In this document: positions 1 to 8,802 of the stretch, piece by piece | Layout of the letters: the number at the start of each line of letters is the position of its first letter | How positions within the stretch are numbered: position 1 is the stretch's first letter | DNA from: Serratia sp. M24T3 | GTDB lineage: Bacteria > Pseudomonadota > Gammaproteobacteria > Enterobacterales > Enterobacteriaceae | NCBI RefSeq assembly: GCF_000257645.1 | Contig: NZ_AJHJ01000029.1 | Span: 1 to 57,391, forward strand | Reading direction: 5' to 3' | Length of the DNA stretch: 57,391 nt | Made by a program: the position numbers and the translations under genes | The notes under the pieces: model-generated | Databases searched by the model: none | Told to the model about the DNA's origin: nothing | What the model saw: only the letters and a program-made list of their open reading frames with translations

Positions 1-378
1 ATTAACATTAATAAATCAGCACTTTGTATACCCATTTTTTTATGATATTTAATAATGGTTGATATAGTTTTAGTAATTTTTAAACCTAAAGCACAAATCA
101 TTAAACCATAGGTATGTTATTGTTTGGAGTGTTATCACGAGTTCACTAGCACACTAACTTCTTATGTATCATGACCTTACCAACAATGCTACCGCCATTT
201 GCTATGTATATTCAGAGCAAATGAAAATATAACAACGCTTACTTCAAGGGCCTTGAGGGATTAACTATCTGTAATATATAGCTAACTCATTGTTTTCCAT
301 TCACTATAGTAATGTTTTTATACCTTTATTCTTGCGAGATGTAAACGAAAAATGTAATTTCCGAATTTTTATAATGTT
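1..378. other. AT-rich intergenic sequence, no gene seen
   Basis: This stretch is AT-rich and has no open frame with a recognisable product on either strand. It abuts the IS903-like element whose end is at about 379. I see no operator, RNA gene or repeat that I can name. Confidence 0.5.
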
Positions 379-1432
379 TGCTTTGTTGAATAAATCGGAT
401 TTAGATAAAAGCTCCCCTCGTCGCCGACTTCCTCAGAAAATCCGTACACTTTCTGGCATACCTGCCCGCGTCATTTTGTTCAACGCACGGAGCATGGCCA
501 TAGTTTCACCGACCTGTGCATCGTAGTCTCGCAGCGTAAGATGCCCACCAAACAGCTGTTTGACACGGTACATCCCTGTCTCTGCCACCGACCGCCGGTT
601 ATAAGCCGTGTGCCATTTCCAGTACGTATTGCTTCCCGTCAGCCGTTGCCAGGCAACCGCCTGATTTCTATCGGCATATTCAGCCGGCCAGTAACCTGCG
701 CGGGTTCGCGGCGTGATAAGTGCTTTGATTTTCTTACGCCGCAGTTCGTCGTGGCACCGTCTGGTGTCATAAGCTCCGTCGGCTGAAGCGACCCTGATTT
801 TCCGGTGGGTCTGGCGGATAAGTCCCGGGAATGCCTCTGCATCAGTCACATTATTCAGGGACAGGTCGGCACAGATAACCTCGTGCGTATCGGCGTCCAC
901 CGCCAGGTGCAGTTTCCGCCAGACGCGGCGCTTTTCCTGACCGTGTTTTTTCACCTTCCACTCCCCTTCACCGAAGACTTTTAATCCGGTGGAATCGATA
1001 ACAAGGTGGGTAACTTCACCGCGCGTGGGGTTTTTGAATGGGATGCTGACGAACTTAGCCCGCCTGCTGACGCAGGAATAATCTGGGCAACGGAGCGAAA
1101 TTTTCATCAGGGGAAAGAGGGAATCAATAAACCCCTGCGCGGGGCCCAGCGTAAGGCAAAAAACGCGTTTGAGTATCAGTACGGTAGAAATAGCGAGCTC
1201 AGAATAACGTTGAGGACGACCACGTGAAGACGTGTGGGGCTTGTCATACCAGGCCTGAATGGCCGACTCATCAAGCCAGAATGTCAGTGAGCCCCGATGA
1301 ATGAGCGCCTTGTTGTAGGTAGCCCAGTGGGTGATTTTGAACGTTTGTTTTGCCACGGGAAACCACTATAGGGTCGGGATGTGGTGATCTGATCCTGATT
1401 ACGGCCAAAAGTTCGATTTATTCAACAAAGCC
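379..1432 (-). mobile_element. IS903-like insertion sequence (IS5 family), complete
   Basis: The element is about 1054 bp, close to the 1057 bp of IS903. Terminal inverted repeats of about 18 bp, reading ggctttgttgaataaatc inward, lie at 379-396 and 1415-1432 and differ at the outermost base only. It encodes one full-length transposase on the minus strand. The flanking 9-mers differ, so there is no target duplication and the flanks have been rearranged. On the right it directly abuts an IS1-like remnant, so it probably landed in that element. Confidence 0.9.
433..1356 (-). CDS. tnpA: IS5-family (IS903-like) transposase
   Basis: The 307-residue DDE transposase has the same length as the IS903 enzyme and matches it in style from start (MAKQTFKITHW) to end. 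Motifs seen include LVIDSTGLKVFGEGEW with the first catalytic aspartate, ASADGAYDTRRCHDEL with the second, and the C-terminal region RRSVAETGMYRVKQLFGG with the glutamate. No stop or frameshift interrupts it, so it may be active. It lies between the terminal repeats of the element. A second, truncated copy of the same family is at 18093-18580, so the two could recombine. Confidence 0.95.
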   Translation of the reverse strand: MAKQTFKITHWATYNKALIHRGSLTFWLDESAIQAWYDKPHTSSRGRPQRYSELAISTVLILKRVFCLTLGPAQGFIDSLFPLMKISLRCPDYSCVSRRAKFVSIPFKNPTRGEVTHLVIDSTGLKVFGEGEWKVKKHGQEKRRVWRKLHLAVDADTHEVICADLSLNNVTDAEAFPGLIRQTHRKIRVASADGAYDTRRCHDELRRKKIKALITPRTRAGYWPAEYADRNQAVAWQRLTGSNTYWKWHTAYNRRSVAETGMYRVKQLFGGHLTLRDYDAQVGETMAMLRALNKMTRAGMPESVRIF

Positions 1433-1512
1433 CAATGGACGTAAACACGGGCCATAAGAGCACCTCAAAAGCCCGTATTGTACGTCAGATTCAACCAATT
1501 AGAGGCATCACC
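1433..1512 (-). mobile_element. IS1-family right-end remnant
   Basis: About 80 bp matches the terminal part of the fuller IS1-like element at 50127-50890, including the shared end ccaattagaggcatcacc. Only this tip survives; the rest was lost or displaced by the IS903-like insertion. It ends 6 bp from the stop codon of the dehydrogenase gene that follows. Confidence 0.75.
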
Positions 1513-1517
1513 TATTT

Positions 1518-2651
1518 TTATGAGTGTAAGCTAGCTAATGGATTTTCAATTCGTGAGGTATAAACACCATAGTGCGTATTTATTGTTGCTGTTGCCGCAA
1601 AAGCTTTGGCGATAAGTTCCGGATTTACGGTAAAAGAAAGCCGGGAGACGACATCTGGCGGTGTGTTGATTCTGGCGGCAATCTGTGAATACAGTAGAGG
1701 TTCGTTGGCTATACCCAATTGTTCAACACTTACAGGACTTTGATACACCGTCAGCAACTCAAGCAGTTCATGATGTGTGCTTAAAATAGGATCTTGCACC
1801 AGAGCCTGAACTACTAATGCAAAACCTACTTTTTCACCATGCAACCAGTGATGAAATTGTGAATGGTGAGTCATGCTGTCGTGGATTTCATGGGCGATAC
1901 CTGAGCGAGGTATCCCGTCTTTAACACTATTAGCCAGACCTGCTATAGAGATAACGGCAGCAATGGTATTTTGCAGCGCTGTCGTCACTCTCTGCTGCCG
2001 GTTATCGTCAACCGCCTGACATCCGTAATTAAGGATGCTTTCCAGCGAGAGTTTTGCCGCTTGCGTTTTTACAAGCAGACCAAGTGCACCATTACCTCGT
2101 TCAAGATATGGAGAGAACTCATACCATTTTGCCAGCGCATCCACGATACCAGCCCGAAGGAACCTTGGAGGCGATTGGGCAATAATTTGGCTGTCTACCA
2201 GCACATAAACCGGAGCACGCGTGCCATTGATCAGGCCAATACGTGCGCCATGTTCGTTATACAACACGCTGCTGGGCGAGCAGGCTGCACAGGTTGCTGC
2301 CACCGTAGGAACATTGATTACCGGCAACTGATTGGCCAGTTCGCCAACGCCCTTGGCGGTGTCCATGACCCGACCGCCGCCGATCCCTATAACTGCCTGT
2401 ATACCTTCCATTTGCGCGCGCCCGGCGAATAATTGAATCGTATCCAACGTACATTCACCGTTTAGCCATTCGACACGATATTGCACGCCTTGTGCGCCAA
2501 GACTTTGCTCTACGGCCTGGCCGGTCAACGCCCAAGCTGTGGGACTAGTGATAATCAGCACGTTTTTGGCAGCTTGCGTTATATAGTCGCCAATTTTGGT
2601 GATAATCCCTTCTTCTTGAATATACTGACCCGCGACGTTAATAGCTAACAT
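1518..2651 (-). CDS. Iron-containing alcohol dehydrogenase, HcxA/GldA-like
   Basis: A 377-residue member of the glycerol dehydrogenase/iron-containing alcohol dehydrogenase superfamily. The dinucleotide motif GIGGGRVMDTAKG lies near residue 93. Metal-ligand regions are AGIVDALAKWYE, AHEIHDSMTHH and LHGEKVGFALVVQ. The stretch VPTVAATCAACSPSSV resembles E. coli YbdH (HcxA), a 2-oxo/2-hydroxy acid reductase, more than classical GldA. It is probably an NAD(P)H-dependent reductase or oxidase of a small carbonyl or hydroxy compound. It is the last gene of an eight-gene operon, 61 bp after the sulfurtransferase gene. Its substrate is inferred only from context. Confidence 0.85.
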   Translation of the reverse strand: MLAINVAGQYIQEEGIITKIGDYITQAAKNVLIITSPTAWALTGQAVEQSLGAQGVQYRVEWLNGECTLDTIQLFAGRAQMEGIQAVIGIGGGRVMDTAKGVGELANQLPVINVPTVAATCAACSPSSVLYNEHGARIGLINGTRAPVYVLVDSQIIAQSPPRFLRAGIVDALAKWYEFSPYLERGNGALGLLVKTQAAKLSLESILNYGCQAVDDNRQQRVTTALQNTIAAVISIAGLANSVKDGIPRSGIAHEIHDSMTHHSQFHHWLHGEKVGFALVVQALVQDPILSTHHELLELLTVYQSPVSVEQLGIANEPLLYSQIAARINTPPDVVSRLSFTVNPELIAKAFAATATINTHYGVYTSRIENPLASLHS

Positions 2652-2712
2652 GGCAATTTTCTCTAGTTATACCCACCGGTTGATAAAACGGATGGTAAAT
2701 TAATGATCATTA

Positions 2713-3558
2713 TTACGCTGGACCTTGTGCTTTCTCTGTATGTGGAAGTGCGCCCCATTCAGCCCAAGAGCCGTCATACAAGTTGAGGTCGTTATGACCC
2801 AGTTGGGTCAGGGCTAGAATCAGGATCGCCGCCGTAACGCCTGATCCACAGGAAGCCGTCAGTGGACGTGACAAATCGATACCTACTACTGAAAACGCCT
2901 CTCGTAACTCAGATTCTTGGCGTAAATGACCTGTTTGGGTCAGTAATTTTGCAAACGGGAGGTTTATGCTACCGGGTATGTGACCCGGGGACACACCAGC
3001 ACGTGGATCCGCCTCCTCGCCGGTAAAACGTGCTGCCCCGCGAGCATCTATAATCTGCCTGTCGCCGTATTTGATATTATGCAAAATAGCGTCGACGCCA
3101 CTCACCTCACGCCCCGGAGAAATCAGTGAAACATCGCCCTCGACCACGGGTTGCAAACCAACTTCAAGTTCCTCGCCCGTAGCGACCCAGGCAGGTAATC
3201 CACCATCCAATACCCGTACATCAGAGATGCCAAATACCTTAAGCATCCACCATGCCCGTGGCGCGCTAAAAATGCCTGCGGTGTCGTAAACCACCACGGT
3301 TTGTCCCTGCTTTAACCCTAACGTGCGTAGCTGCTTTTCGAAGCTGCCTTTTTCCGCAAGCATATGAGGCAACTCATTGGGATGACTCGACAAGCCGTCG
3401 ATATCAAAAAATTTCGCGCCGGGTAGATGACCACACAGATATTCCGCACGGGTATCTCGCTTCTCTGTCGGCATATACCAGGAAGCATCGAAAATCAGAA
3501 AATCCGTGGTCTTAACCTCCTTTTTAAGCCTTTCGGCGGATATTAAAGATGTTTTCAT
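2713..3558 (-). CDS. SseA-like 3-mercaptopyruvate/thiosulfate sulfurtransferase
   Basis: A 281-residue protein with two rhodanese domains, the same length as E. coli SseA. The C-terminal domain carries the active-site loop CGSGVTA with the persulfide cysteine at residue 237; that loop is typical of mercaptopyruvate rather than thiosulfate sulfurtransferases. The N-terminal domain lacks the cysteine, as expected. Its place inside a catabolic operon with a sulfonate-type importer suggests it handles sulfur released from the substrate; the standard chromosomal sseA is usually not in such a setting. It starts 41 bp after the dehydratase gene. Confidence 0.88.
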   Translation of the reverse strand: MKTSLISAERLKKEVKTTDFLIFDASWYMPTEKRDTRAEYLCGHLPGAKFFDIDGLSSHPNELPHMLAEKGSFEKQLRTLGLKQGQTVVVYDTAGIFSAPRAWWMLKVFGISDVRVLDGGLPAWVATGEELEVGLQPVVEGDVSLISPGREVSGVDAILHNIKYGDRQIIDARGAARFTGEEADPRAGVSPGHIPGSINLPFAKLLTQTGHLRQESELREAFSVVGIDLSRPLTASCGSGVTAAILILALTQLGHNDLNLYDGSWAEWGALPHTEKAQGPA

Positions 3559-3599
3559 CGCAAATTTTTCCTGAAAAATAATGTTATCGCGCAGTATAT

Positions 3600-4781
3600 T
3601 TATGGCCTGAGTATTGTGCCGTCCAGGCGCCGCACTTCAGGCCAGGCTCCGGCATAAGGATGGTCGATTAAGGGATATCTGGCCGCCAACGACTCATTGA
3701 TATCAATCCCTAAACCAGGCTGCTCGTTTGCCCACTGTGAACCGTTACGCAAAATTGAGCTTCCGGGAAAGATATCAAGGGTCCGCTCTGTGTATAAATG
3801 CGCCTCTTTTATGCCAAAATTGCTGCTGGCAAGTTCAAGATGCAGCTGCGCTGTATGCCCTACAGGTGACATATCTCCAGGTCCATGCCATGCAGTTTTA
3901 ACGCCAAAGAATTCCGCAAAAACTGCCAACTTTCTGGCGGGACTCAGTCCACCAATCATCGGGATGTGCACCCGGATGTAGTCGATAAGTCGTTCACGGA
4001 TCACCGGCAAATATTCATGCTGATTGGTATAAAGTTCACCGCTGGCAATAGCTATCGAACTTTGGCTGCGCAGATGGTGTAACCAGTCGTTGTCCTCAGG
4101 TGCAAAGAGGTCTTCTACAAAAAATAAATTAAACGGTTCTAATGCCCTGGCTAACTGGATGGCGTTAATCGGTGAGAGGCGCTCGTGGACATCGTGCAAC
4201 AACTCAATGTCCATACCAAATTCGGCCCGCAAATGTTCAAATAACCGCGGTACTTGCAAAGCGTAAGGACGAGGTTCCCAGCGCGGCTGATGCATATCGA
4301 GGCGATCTGGAGACATAGGCTGGCAGCGGAAATAGCGATATCCTTCTTCACGATGCTGACGGATCAGGTCTACAAGTTCGAGAGGATCGTCACTTTTTAC
4401 ATGCACATACACATCAGCCGCCTGACGGACTTTACCGCCAAACAGTTGATAGACCGGCATACCTGCCAGTTTCCCTTTGATATCCCACAGTGCCTGGTCA
4501 AGCCCTGAAAGCGCGCAGTTCAATACCGGGCCTGAGCGGTAGTAGGGGCTGTGATAAGCCGCCTGCCAGATATCCTCTATATCTTCGGGGTTACGTCCGA
4601 TAACAAACGGCTTGAGAAATTCATCTACCGATACGGCTACAGCCCTGGCCCTGGGAGAAAAGGTGGCACAACCTATGCCATAAAGGTTTGGCTCGTTAGT
4701 TTCAACCTTAACCACGACCAGATTCAGATTTTCAGGCGCAGTGCAAATTGCCCGCACTTTAGTAATTTTCAATCCTGTCAT
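3600..4781 (-). CDS. Enolase-superfamily sugar-acid dehydratase, ManD/RspA type
   Basis: A 393-residue protein of the mandelate racemase/muconate lactonizing group. Metal ligands are visible in IELLHDVHERLSP (Asp, with the ManD-type His two residues on), FFVEDLFAPEDN (Glu) and IASGELYTNQHEY (Glu). A conserved HGPGDMSPVGHTAQ segment follows. This pattern fits mannonate/gluconate dehydratases and RspA, which remove water from a sugar acid to give a 2-keto-3-deoxy acid. It sits between a Gfo/Idh oxidoreductase and a sulfurtransferase, so the substrate may be an oxidised sugar derivative. Many ManD-like proteins have weak or unknown activity, so the exact acid cannot be stated. Confidence 0.86.
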   Translation of the reverse strand: MTGLKITKVRAICTAPENLNLVVVKVETNEPNLYGIGCATFSPRARAVAVSVDEFLKPFVIGRNPEDIEDIWQAAYHSPYYRSGPVLNCALSGLDQALWDIKGKLAGMPVYQLFGGKVRQAADVYVHVKSDDPLELVDLIRQHREEGYRYFRCQPMSPDRLDMHQPRWEPRPYALQVPRLFEHLRAEFGMDIELLHDVHERLSPINAIQLARALEPFNLFFVEDLFAPEDNDWLHHLRSQSSIAIASGELYTNQHEYLPVIRERLIDYIRVHIPMIGGLSPARKLAVFAEFFGVKTAWHGPGDMSPVGHTAQLHLELASSNFGIKEAHLYTERTLDIFPGSSILRNGSQWANEQPGLGIDINESLAARYPLIDHPYAGAWPEVRRLDGTILRP

Positions 4782-4831
4782 TGACGACGCTTCCCCGCCT
4801 TTTTTCTGTGATCGATTTAACCTGGATTCTG

Positions 4832-5836
4832 TCAGATAATATCGAGGGTGACAGCTTCGCCCGTAGCCGCACTTTTATAAGCAGCATCAACTACTTGTAT
4901 AGTTTGATGAAGATCGGCTATCCCTGCTAATCCAGAGAAACCGTTTAACACTCCCGCGACCGCCGCCTCAATGAAAATCGTCGTCAAAGGACCAGAATCG
5001 ACATTGTTATTGGACACTTCTGCTTTAGCACCCGATTTGGTCAACGCAATATCACCACTGCGATCTATCGCCAGAAAACCATTATCTCCGCGGGCAGAAT
5101 AAGAGAGGTAACGCACATCTGGGGACGCTGGGAATATGTATCCGACTTCAATCACTGCCGATACGCCTTCCGGTGTAGTAATCAATGCGCTCATACGGTC
5201 TTCAACATCATATAAGGGAGACAAGCGTCTTTGTGACTGGGCCTGAACACGTAGTGAAGTCGCCCCCGTGGCCTTAAGGAATAGATCGATGTAATGCACC
5301 GCCAGATTGATAAAGCAGCCACCCCCGGCGCGTTTCTTTTCAAGCAGCCATGGGCTCTGAAGTATATAACGCTCAGGTGGCCCAGACTGGAATAGAAAAG
5401 TGGCATAGTCCAGATTGCCGATCTTTTGTAAATTGCTCCAGAGGTGCCCCGCTCGCTGAATAAAGGCAACGGCAATCGGCACTTGAGCTTTGTCCGAAGC
5501 TTTTCGGATTTCCTCAACTTCAGCAGCGTTGATACCGCCAGGCTTTTCTAAAATGATTGGAATACCGCGCTCAATAAAGGCAAGTGAAACGTCTTTCATT
5601 TCATCATGCGGCGCAAGGTTAACCACACCATCTAGACGTAGCTCAGGATCGAGCAGGTCGCGCCAGTCAAGGTGACCGGTATCGCCGTAAAACTCTCTCA
5701 CCTCTTCGATTTTCGCCTGATCAGGATCTGAATAAGCCACGACGATGGCATCACGGGCAATCGTTTCGCGATAAAACTTATGGTGTACATGACTACTGCT
5801 AACTACGGCCAGTCTTGGTTTAGTTTTTTGAGACAT
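4832..5836 (-). CDS. Gfo/Idh/MocA-family NAD(P)-dependent oxidoreductase
   Basis: A 334-residue protein with an N-terminal Rossmann fold beginning at LAVVSSSHVHHKFY and the family EKPGG motif around residue 97. The C-terminal alpha/beta substrate domain contains INLAVHYIDLFL, which supplies the usual active-site histidine. Relatives oxidise or reduce hydroxyl groups of sugars, inositols and their derivatives. The first Rossmann glycines are replaced by serines (VVSSSHVH), which is unusual though seen in divergent members. It lies 14 bp after the DUF4862 gene and 50 bp before the dehydratase gene, which implies one pathway. The substrate is unknown. Confidence 0.87.
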   Translation of the reverse strand: MSQKTKPRLAVVSSSHVHHKFYRETIARDAIVVAYSDPDQAKIEEVREFYGDTGHLDWRDLLDPELRLDGVVNLAPHDEMKDVSLAFIERGIPIILEKPGGINAAEVEEIRKASDKAQVPIAVAFIQRAGHLWSNLQKIGNLDYATFLFQSGPPERYILQSPWLLEKKRAGGGCFINLAVHYIDLFLKATGATSLRVQAQSQRRLSPLYDVEDRMSALITTPEGVSAVIEVGYIFPASPDVRYLSYSARGDNGFLAIDRSGDIALTKSGAKAEVSNNNVDSGPLTTIFIEAAVAGVLNGFSGLAGIADLHQTIQVVDAAYKSAATGEAVTLDII

Positions 5837-5850
5837 GTCAGGATCCTGGG

Positions 5851-6852
5851 TTATTGGATTTTGGAATGAAAAATGGTGGTATGAGAAGAGGTCTCAGCAT
5901 GACTGGCCGTTTCATCGAGGAGGGCAACAACAGCCTCAAAATTGGCGATAACTGATGCAGCGCGTTCGTCAGGAGACTTGCGCGACGCAGGATAATTAGT
6001 TTTCACGGCAAGAAATGTCAACTCACCCGCATCGCGAAGAACTTGACGCGCATCATCCAGCGTCATCAAAGAGTGCGGCGATGCATAGGTAGCATTTGGT
6101 AAGTCATTGAACGGTAAGTGAGAATCCGCCCACGCCTTGCCAATAGTGTTATCCTGGCCCGAGGCTCCTGAAAGCGTATAACCGCGCAGCAGACCGCTAT
6201 TACGCGCCGCTATGGTGTGCTTACCAACCAAAGCTGGGTCACGTACTTCTAGCAGCGAACGTCCCCAGTTGAGAGAGATGCCAATCGGCATGTCGGCCAG
6301 ACTGGTTAAAACGGTGAGTTCTTCATCCAGAGTCAGGAAACCTTTGGCTGGCGTTTGTCCAAGCACGTAAGCATCACAATGTTCCAGCAAAACTTCCGTA
6401 CCCAGCCAGTTAAAAGCGCTAATTTCACGGAGCGAGCGAGCCAAAGCCTCGGGTTGTGCCACAAAAGTGCGATCGTTAAACCCTGGGGCGGACTGTATTT
6501 CAACCGCCAGCACAACGCGACGCCCAGCCTTCTGATTCATTTCCCTAACACTTGCCGCCAGGCGGCCCACCAGAGCAACTGCAGCCTGTCGGCCAGTTTC
6601 ATTTGGCGAAGCGATTCCGAATGCGGGATCTTTAGCTGCTGCCTGCGCAGTGGCCGGGATCGCGTTTATAGTGAAGACCCAATGAGCGGGGACGATTTTC
6701 AGTAAGTCGTCGATTTCAAGCGCGGTATTTTGCTCTTTCCAGGAAAGTTCAAGCCCACCTGCACGTTTGACTGTTGCCAGCTGTTTGTAATAGGTCGTAG
6801 CATCATTCTTGTCCACTGGGGCGGCGGTGTATCCTGCGATTATCAGTGTCAC
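5851..6852 (-). CDS. DUF4862-family protein, probable TIM-barrel enzyme
   Basis: A 333-residue protein that I assign to the DUF4862 family from its start (MTLIIAGYTAAP) and its blocks ELSWKEQN, VLAVEIQSAP, LLEHCDAY and ISLNWGRS. The alternating strand and helix blocks with acidic residues at strand ends (VEIQ, EHCD) look like a TIM barrel of the xylose-isomerase-like type. No function is established for the family. It has no signal peptide, so it acts in the cytoplasm. Its place between the importer and two sugar-type enzymes suggests an early step such as isomerisation or cleavage of the imported compound. Confidence 0.7.
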   Translation of the reverse strand: MTLIIAGYTAAPVDKNDATTYYKQLATVKRAGGLELSWKEQNTALEIDDLLKIVPAHWVFTINAIPATAQAAAKDPAFGIASPNETGRQAAVALVGRLAASVREMNQKAGRRVVLAVEIQSAPGFNDRTFVAQPEALARSLREISAFNWLGTEVLLEHCDAYVLGQTPAKGFLTLDEELTVLTSLADMPIGISLNWGRSLLEVRDPALVGKHTIAARNSGLLRGYTLSGASGQDNTIGKAWADSHLPFNDLPNATYASPHSLMTLDDARQVLRDAGELTFLAVKTNYPASRKSPDERAASVIANFEAVVALLDETASHAETSSHTTIFHSKIQ

Positions 6853-6877
6853 GTATTTGTCCTTTTTGGAGTCGCTG

Positions 6878-7957
6878 TTATTTTTGCTCGTAAGACGCTT
6901 TCAGGTGTTCAAGATAATTAGTCACAGCCAGAGTTTTATTAATATCAACCGCATAGCGCCTGTCGAGCAGAACATTGGCATCTACGTCGTGTTTTAGCAG
7001 CCCGTATTTGACGGCTGTATTTGACAAGCTTTGAGAATAATTGGCGATCGCGGCTGAAGGCGCCTCTGGCACGATGCGGGTGTACTCCCAAACAGTTTTC
7101 GCCTGCGCCGGCGTTAGCTTGCGAAACTTGACCAGAGCGGCCTGCGCTTTCTGGGGGTTTTGCACAAACCAATCCATCGAGCAAATAATACGTTGAGTGA
7201 AATCGCGCATTGCCAGCCCTTTGACCGGATCATTCAATGATTTGACGTTTGCCAGATACCCGGTATAGACGGTGTAATCAAACTGATGGGCTTCGCCAAG
7301 AATTTTGGCGCCACGAGATAGTGAGCCAAGAAGGTTGTCACGCGGATTAAAAATCAGGTCAACGTTGCCGGTTTGCAGCGCGATGGCCTGATTGGTTGAA
7401 TCTAAATTGGCAGATATGACATCTTTGAAAGTCCACCCCTCTTTTTCCAGCACTTTAGCCGCAAATAAGTTGCCTGAGGTTCCGGGTAAAATCCCCCATA
7501 TTTTTCCTCGGGTCTGCTTAATATCGGTAATACCCGACTGCGCTGAAGCCGCGACCACAAACCGATCAAATTTTTCCGGATTAGCCGGAGCATTAACTAA
7601 AACACTCTTATAAGGAGCAGTAGCGACAGTCCAGACAGGATTAGCAGAGGCGGCAGCCTGCGTTGCTGTCCACTGGGCTATATTGTTGCCAAAATCTATT
7701 TTTCCACTGGCTAGCGCGGTTAGAGTATCGCCAGGGCTAGAGAAGGTTGCGAAGTTAATTTTATAAGGTGCGTTGGCGAAGGCCCCAGAGGCAACAAAGA
7801 TGGCTTCAGTTTCTGATCCTTGCTGCCCCATAGTGATAGTCACACCAGCTAAATCAATCGGCTTATCTGGTGCTGCCAGCAGGTTAAACGAGGCCATTCC
7901 GACAAAAGAAAAAAATACGATTTTTACGGGATACTGCAATAATTTATTTGCCAACAT
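6878..7957 (-). CDS. ABC transporter substrate-binding protein, SsuA/TauA type
   Basis: A 359-residue periplasmic binding protein of the nitrate/sulfonate/taurine type. The N-terminus has a positive start, a hydrophobic run (IVFFSFVGMASFNLLA) and a likely signal peptidase site near residue 29 before DKPIDLAG. The mature protein begins with a strand (VTITMGQQGSETE) and carries KIDFGNNIAQWTATQAA, like the LDIG region of SsuA homologues. It delivers substrate to the permease and ATPase encoded just upstream. Relatives bind sulfonates, sulfate esters, nitrate or pyrimidine precursors, so the class alone does not identify the ligand. Confidence 0.88.
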   Translation of the reverse strand: MLANKLLQYPVKIVFFSFVGMASFNLLAAPDKPIDLAGVTITMGQQGSETEAIFVASGAFANAPYKINFATFSSPGDTLTALASGKIDFGNNIAQWTATQAAASANPVWTVATAPYKSVLVNAPANPEKFDRFVVAASAQSGITDIKQTRGKIWGILPGTSGNLFAAKVLEKEGWTFKDVISANLDSTNQAIALQTGNVDLIFNPRDNLLGSLSRGAKILGEAHQFDYTVYTGYLANVKSLNDPVKGLAMRDFTQRIICSMDWFVQNPQKAQAALVKFRKLTPAQAKTVWEYTRIVPEAPSAAIANYSQSLSNTAVKYGLLKHDVDANVLLDRRYAVDINKTLAVTNYLEHLKASYEQK

Positions 7958-8019
7958 TATAGAAGCCCATTATTGGAATGTTCAGTGGTCTTGAAGTCAG
8001 AATGATTTAGTCTGTAATT

Positions 8020-8802
8020 TCAAAACTCATAGTTTTCCGACACGCCCAGATGCTGCAGCAGTGTTTTTCGGATCTCTTTAAACTCATTTGAGCTCCTGTC
8101 ACGTGGACGATGGCTAGTAAGAGTGATATCAACTGCCAGCTCTCCGTCTTTGAGAACCAGAACCCGGTCTGCCAGCACAATCGCCTCTTCAACGTCGTGC
8201 GTGATAAATAGCACCCCCGGAGAATGGCGCTCCCACAATTTCAGCACCAGGTTTTGCATCTTGATACGCGTCAATGCATCAAGCGCTGCGAATGGTTCAT
8301 CAAGCAACAATAAATCGGGGGCGCGAATCAAGGCACGAGCCAGTGCAACTCGCTGGGCTTCGCCGCCGGATAGCCCTTTTGGCCAGGCGTTAATGTGCCG
8401 GGCAAGTCCGACTTCACTCAACGCCGCCTCGACATCTACGTCCTTCTGCTTTTCCCTGGATAAACCAAAAAGGATATTGTGGCGCACTCGGCGAAATGGA
8501 AATAAGCGAGGTTCCTGAAAAACAACTGAACGATTTTGTGCAACGTTCATCACGCCGCGTGAGGCTGTCTCTAGCGAGCTGAGAATGCGTAGTAGCGTGG
8601 TTTTCCCTGATCCCGAAGCACCAAGCAGTGCCACAAACTCTCCCTTTTTCAGTTTAAAATCGACATTATTAAGTACTGTCCTCTCACCAAATTTTTTGCT
8701 GACATTCTTCAGCGACACCACATCAATGGATGCGTCAGCCTGATTTGAAAGTTCTGATTGTTTGTCGACTGTATGATTCTTTGTTTCTTCTGCAATATGC
8801 AT
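8020..8802 (-). CDS. ABC transporter ATP-binding protein, SsuB/TauB type
   Basis: A 260-residue ATPase with Walker A GASGSGKTT at residues 61-69, the signature LSGGEAQRVALARAL, Walker B LLLLDEPFAALD and the switch histidine in ITHDVEEA. This layout matches the sulfonate/nitrate/taurine importer ATPases. An N-terminal extension of about 28 residues precedes the usual domain. Its start codon overlaps the permease stop by one base (TAATG), so the two are probably translationally coupled. It energises uptake of the operon's substrate. Confidence 0.93.
   Translation of the reverse strand: MHIAEETKNHTVDKQSELSNQADASIDVVSLKNVSKKFGERTVLNNVDFKLKKGEFVALLGASGSGKTTLLRILSSLETASRGVMNVAQNRSVVFQEPRLFPFRRVRHNILFGLSREKQKDVDVEAALSEVGLARHINAWPKGLSGGEAQRVALARALIRAPDLLLLDEPFAALDALTRIKMQNLVLKLWERHSPGVLFITHDVEEAIVLADRVLVLKDGELAVDITLTSHRPRDRSSNEFKEIRKTLLQHLGVSENYEF

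Noticed and set aside
1518..2651. Classical glycerol dehydrogenase GldA
   Set aside because: The AATCAACSPSSV region and the overall pattern are nearer to YbdH/HcxA, so only the broader family is called.
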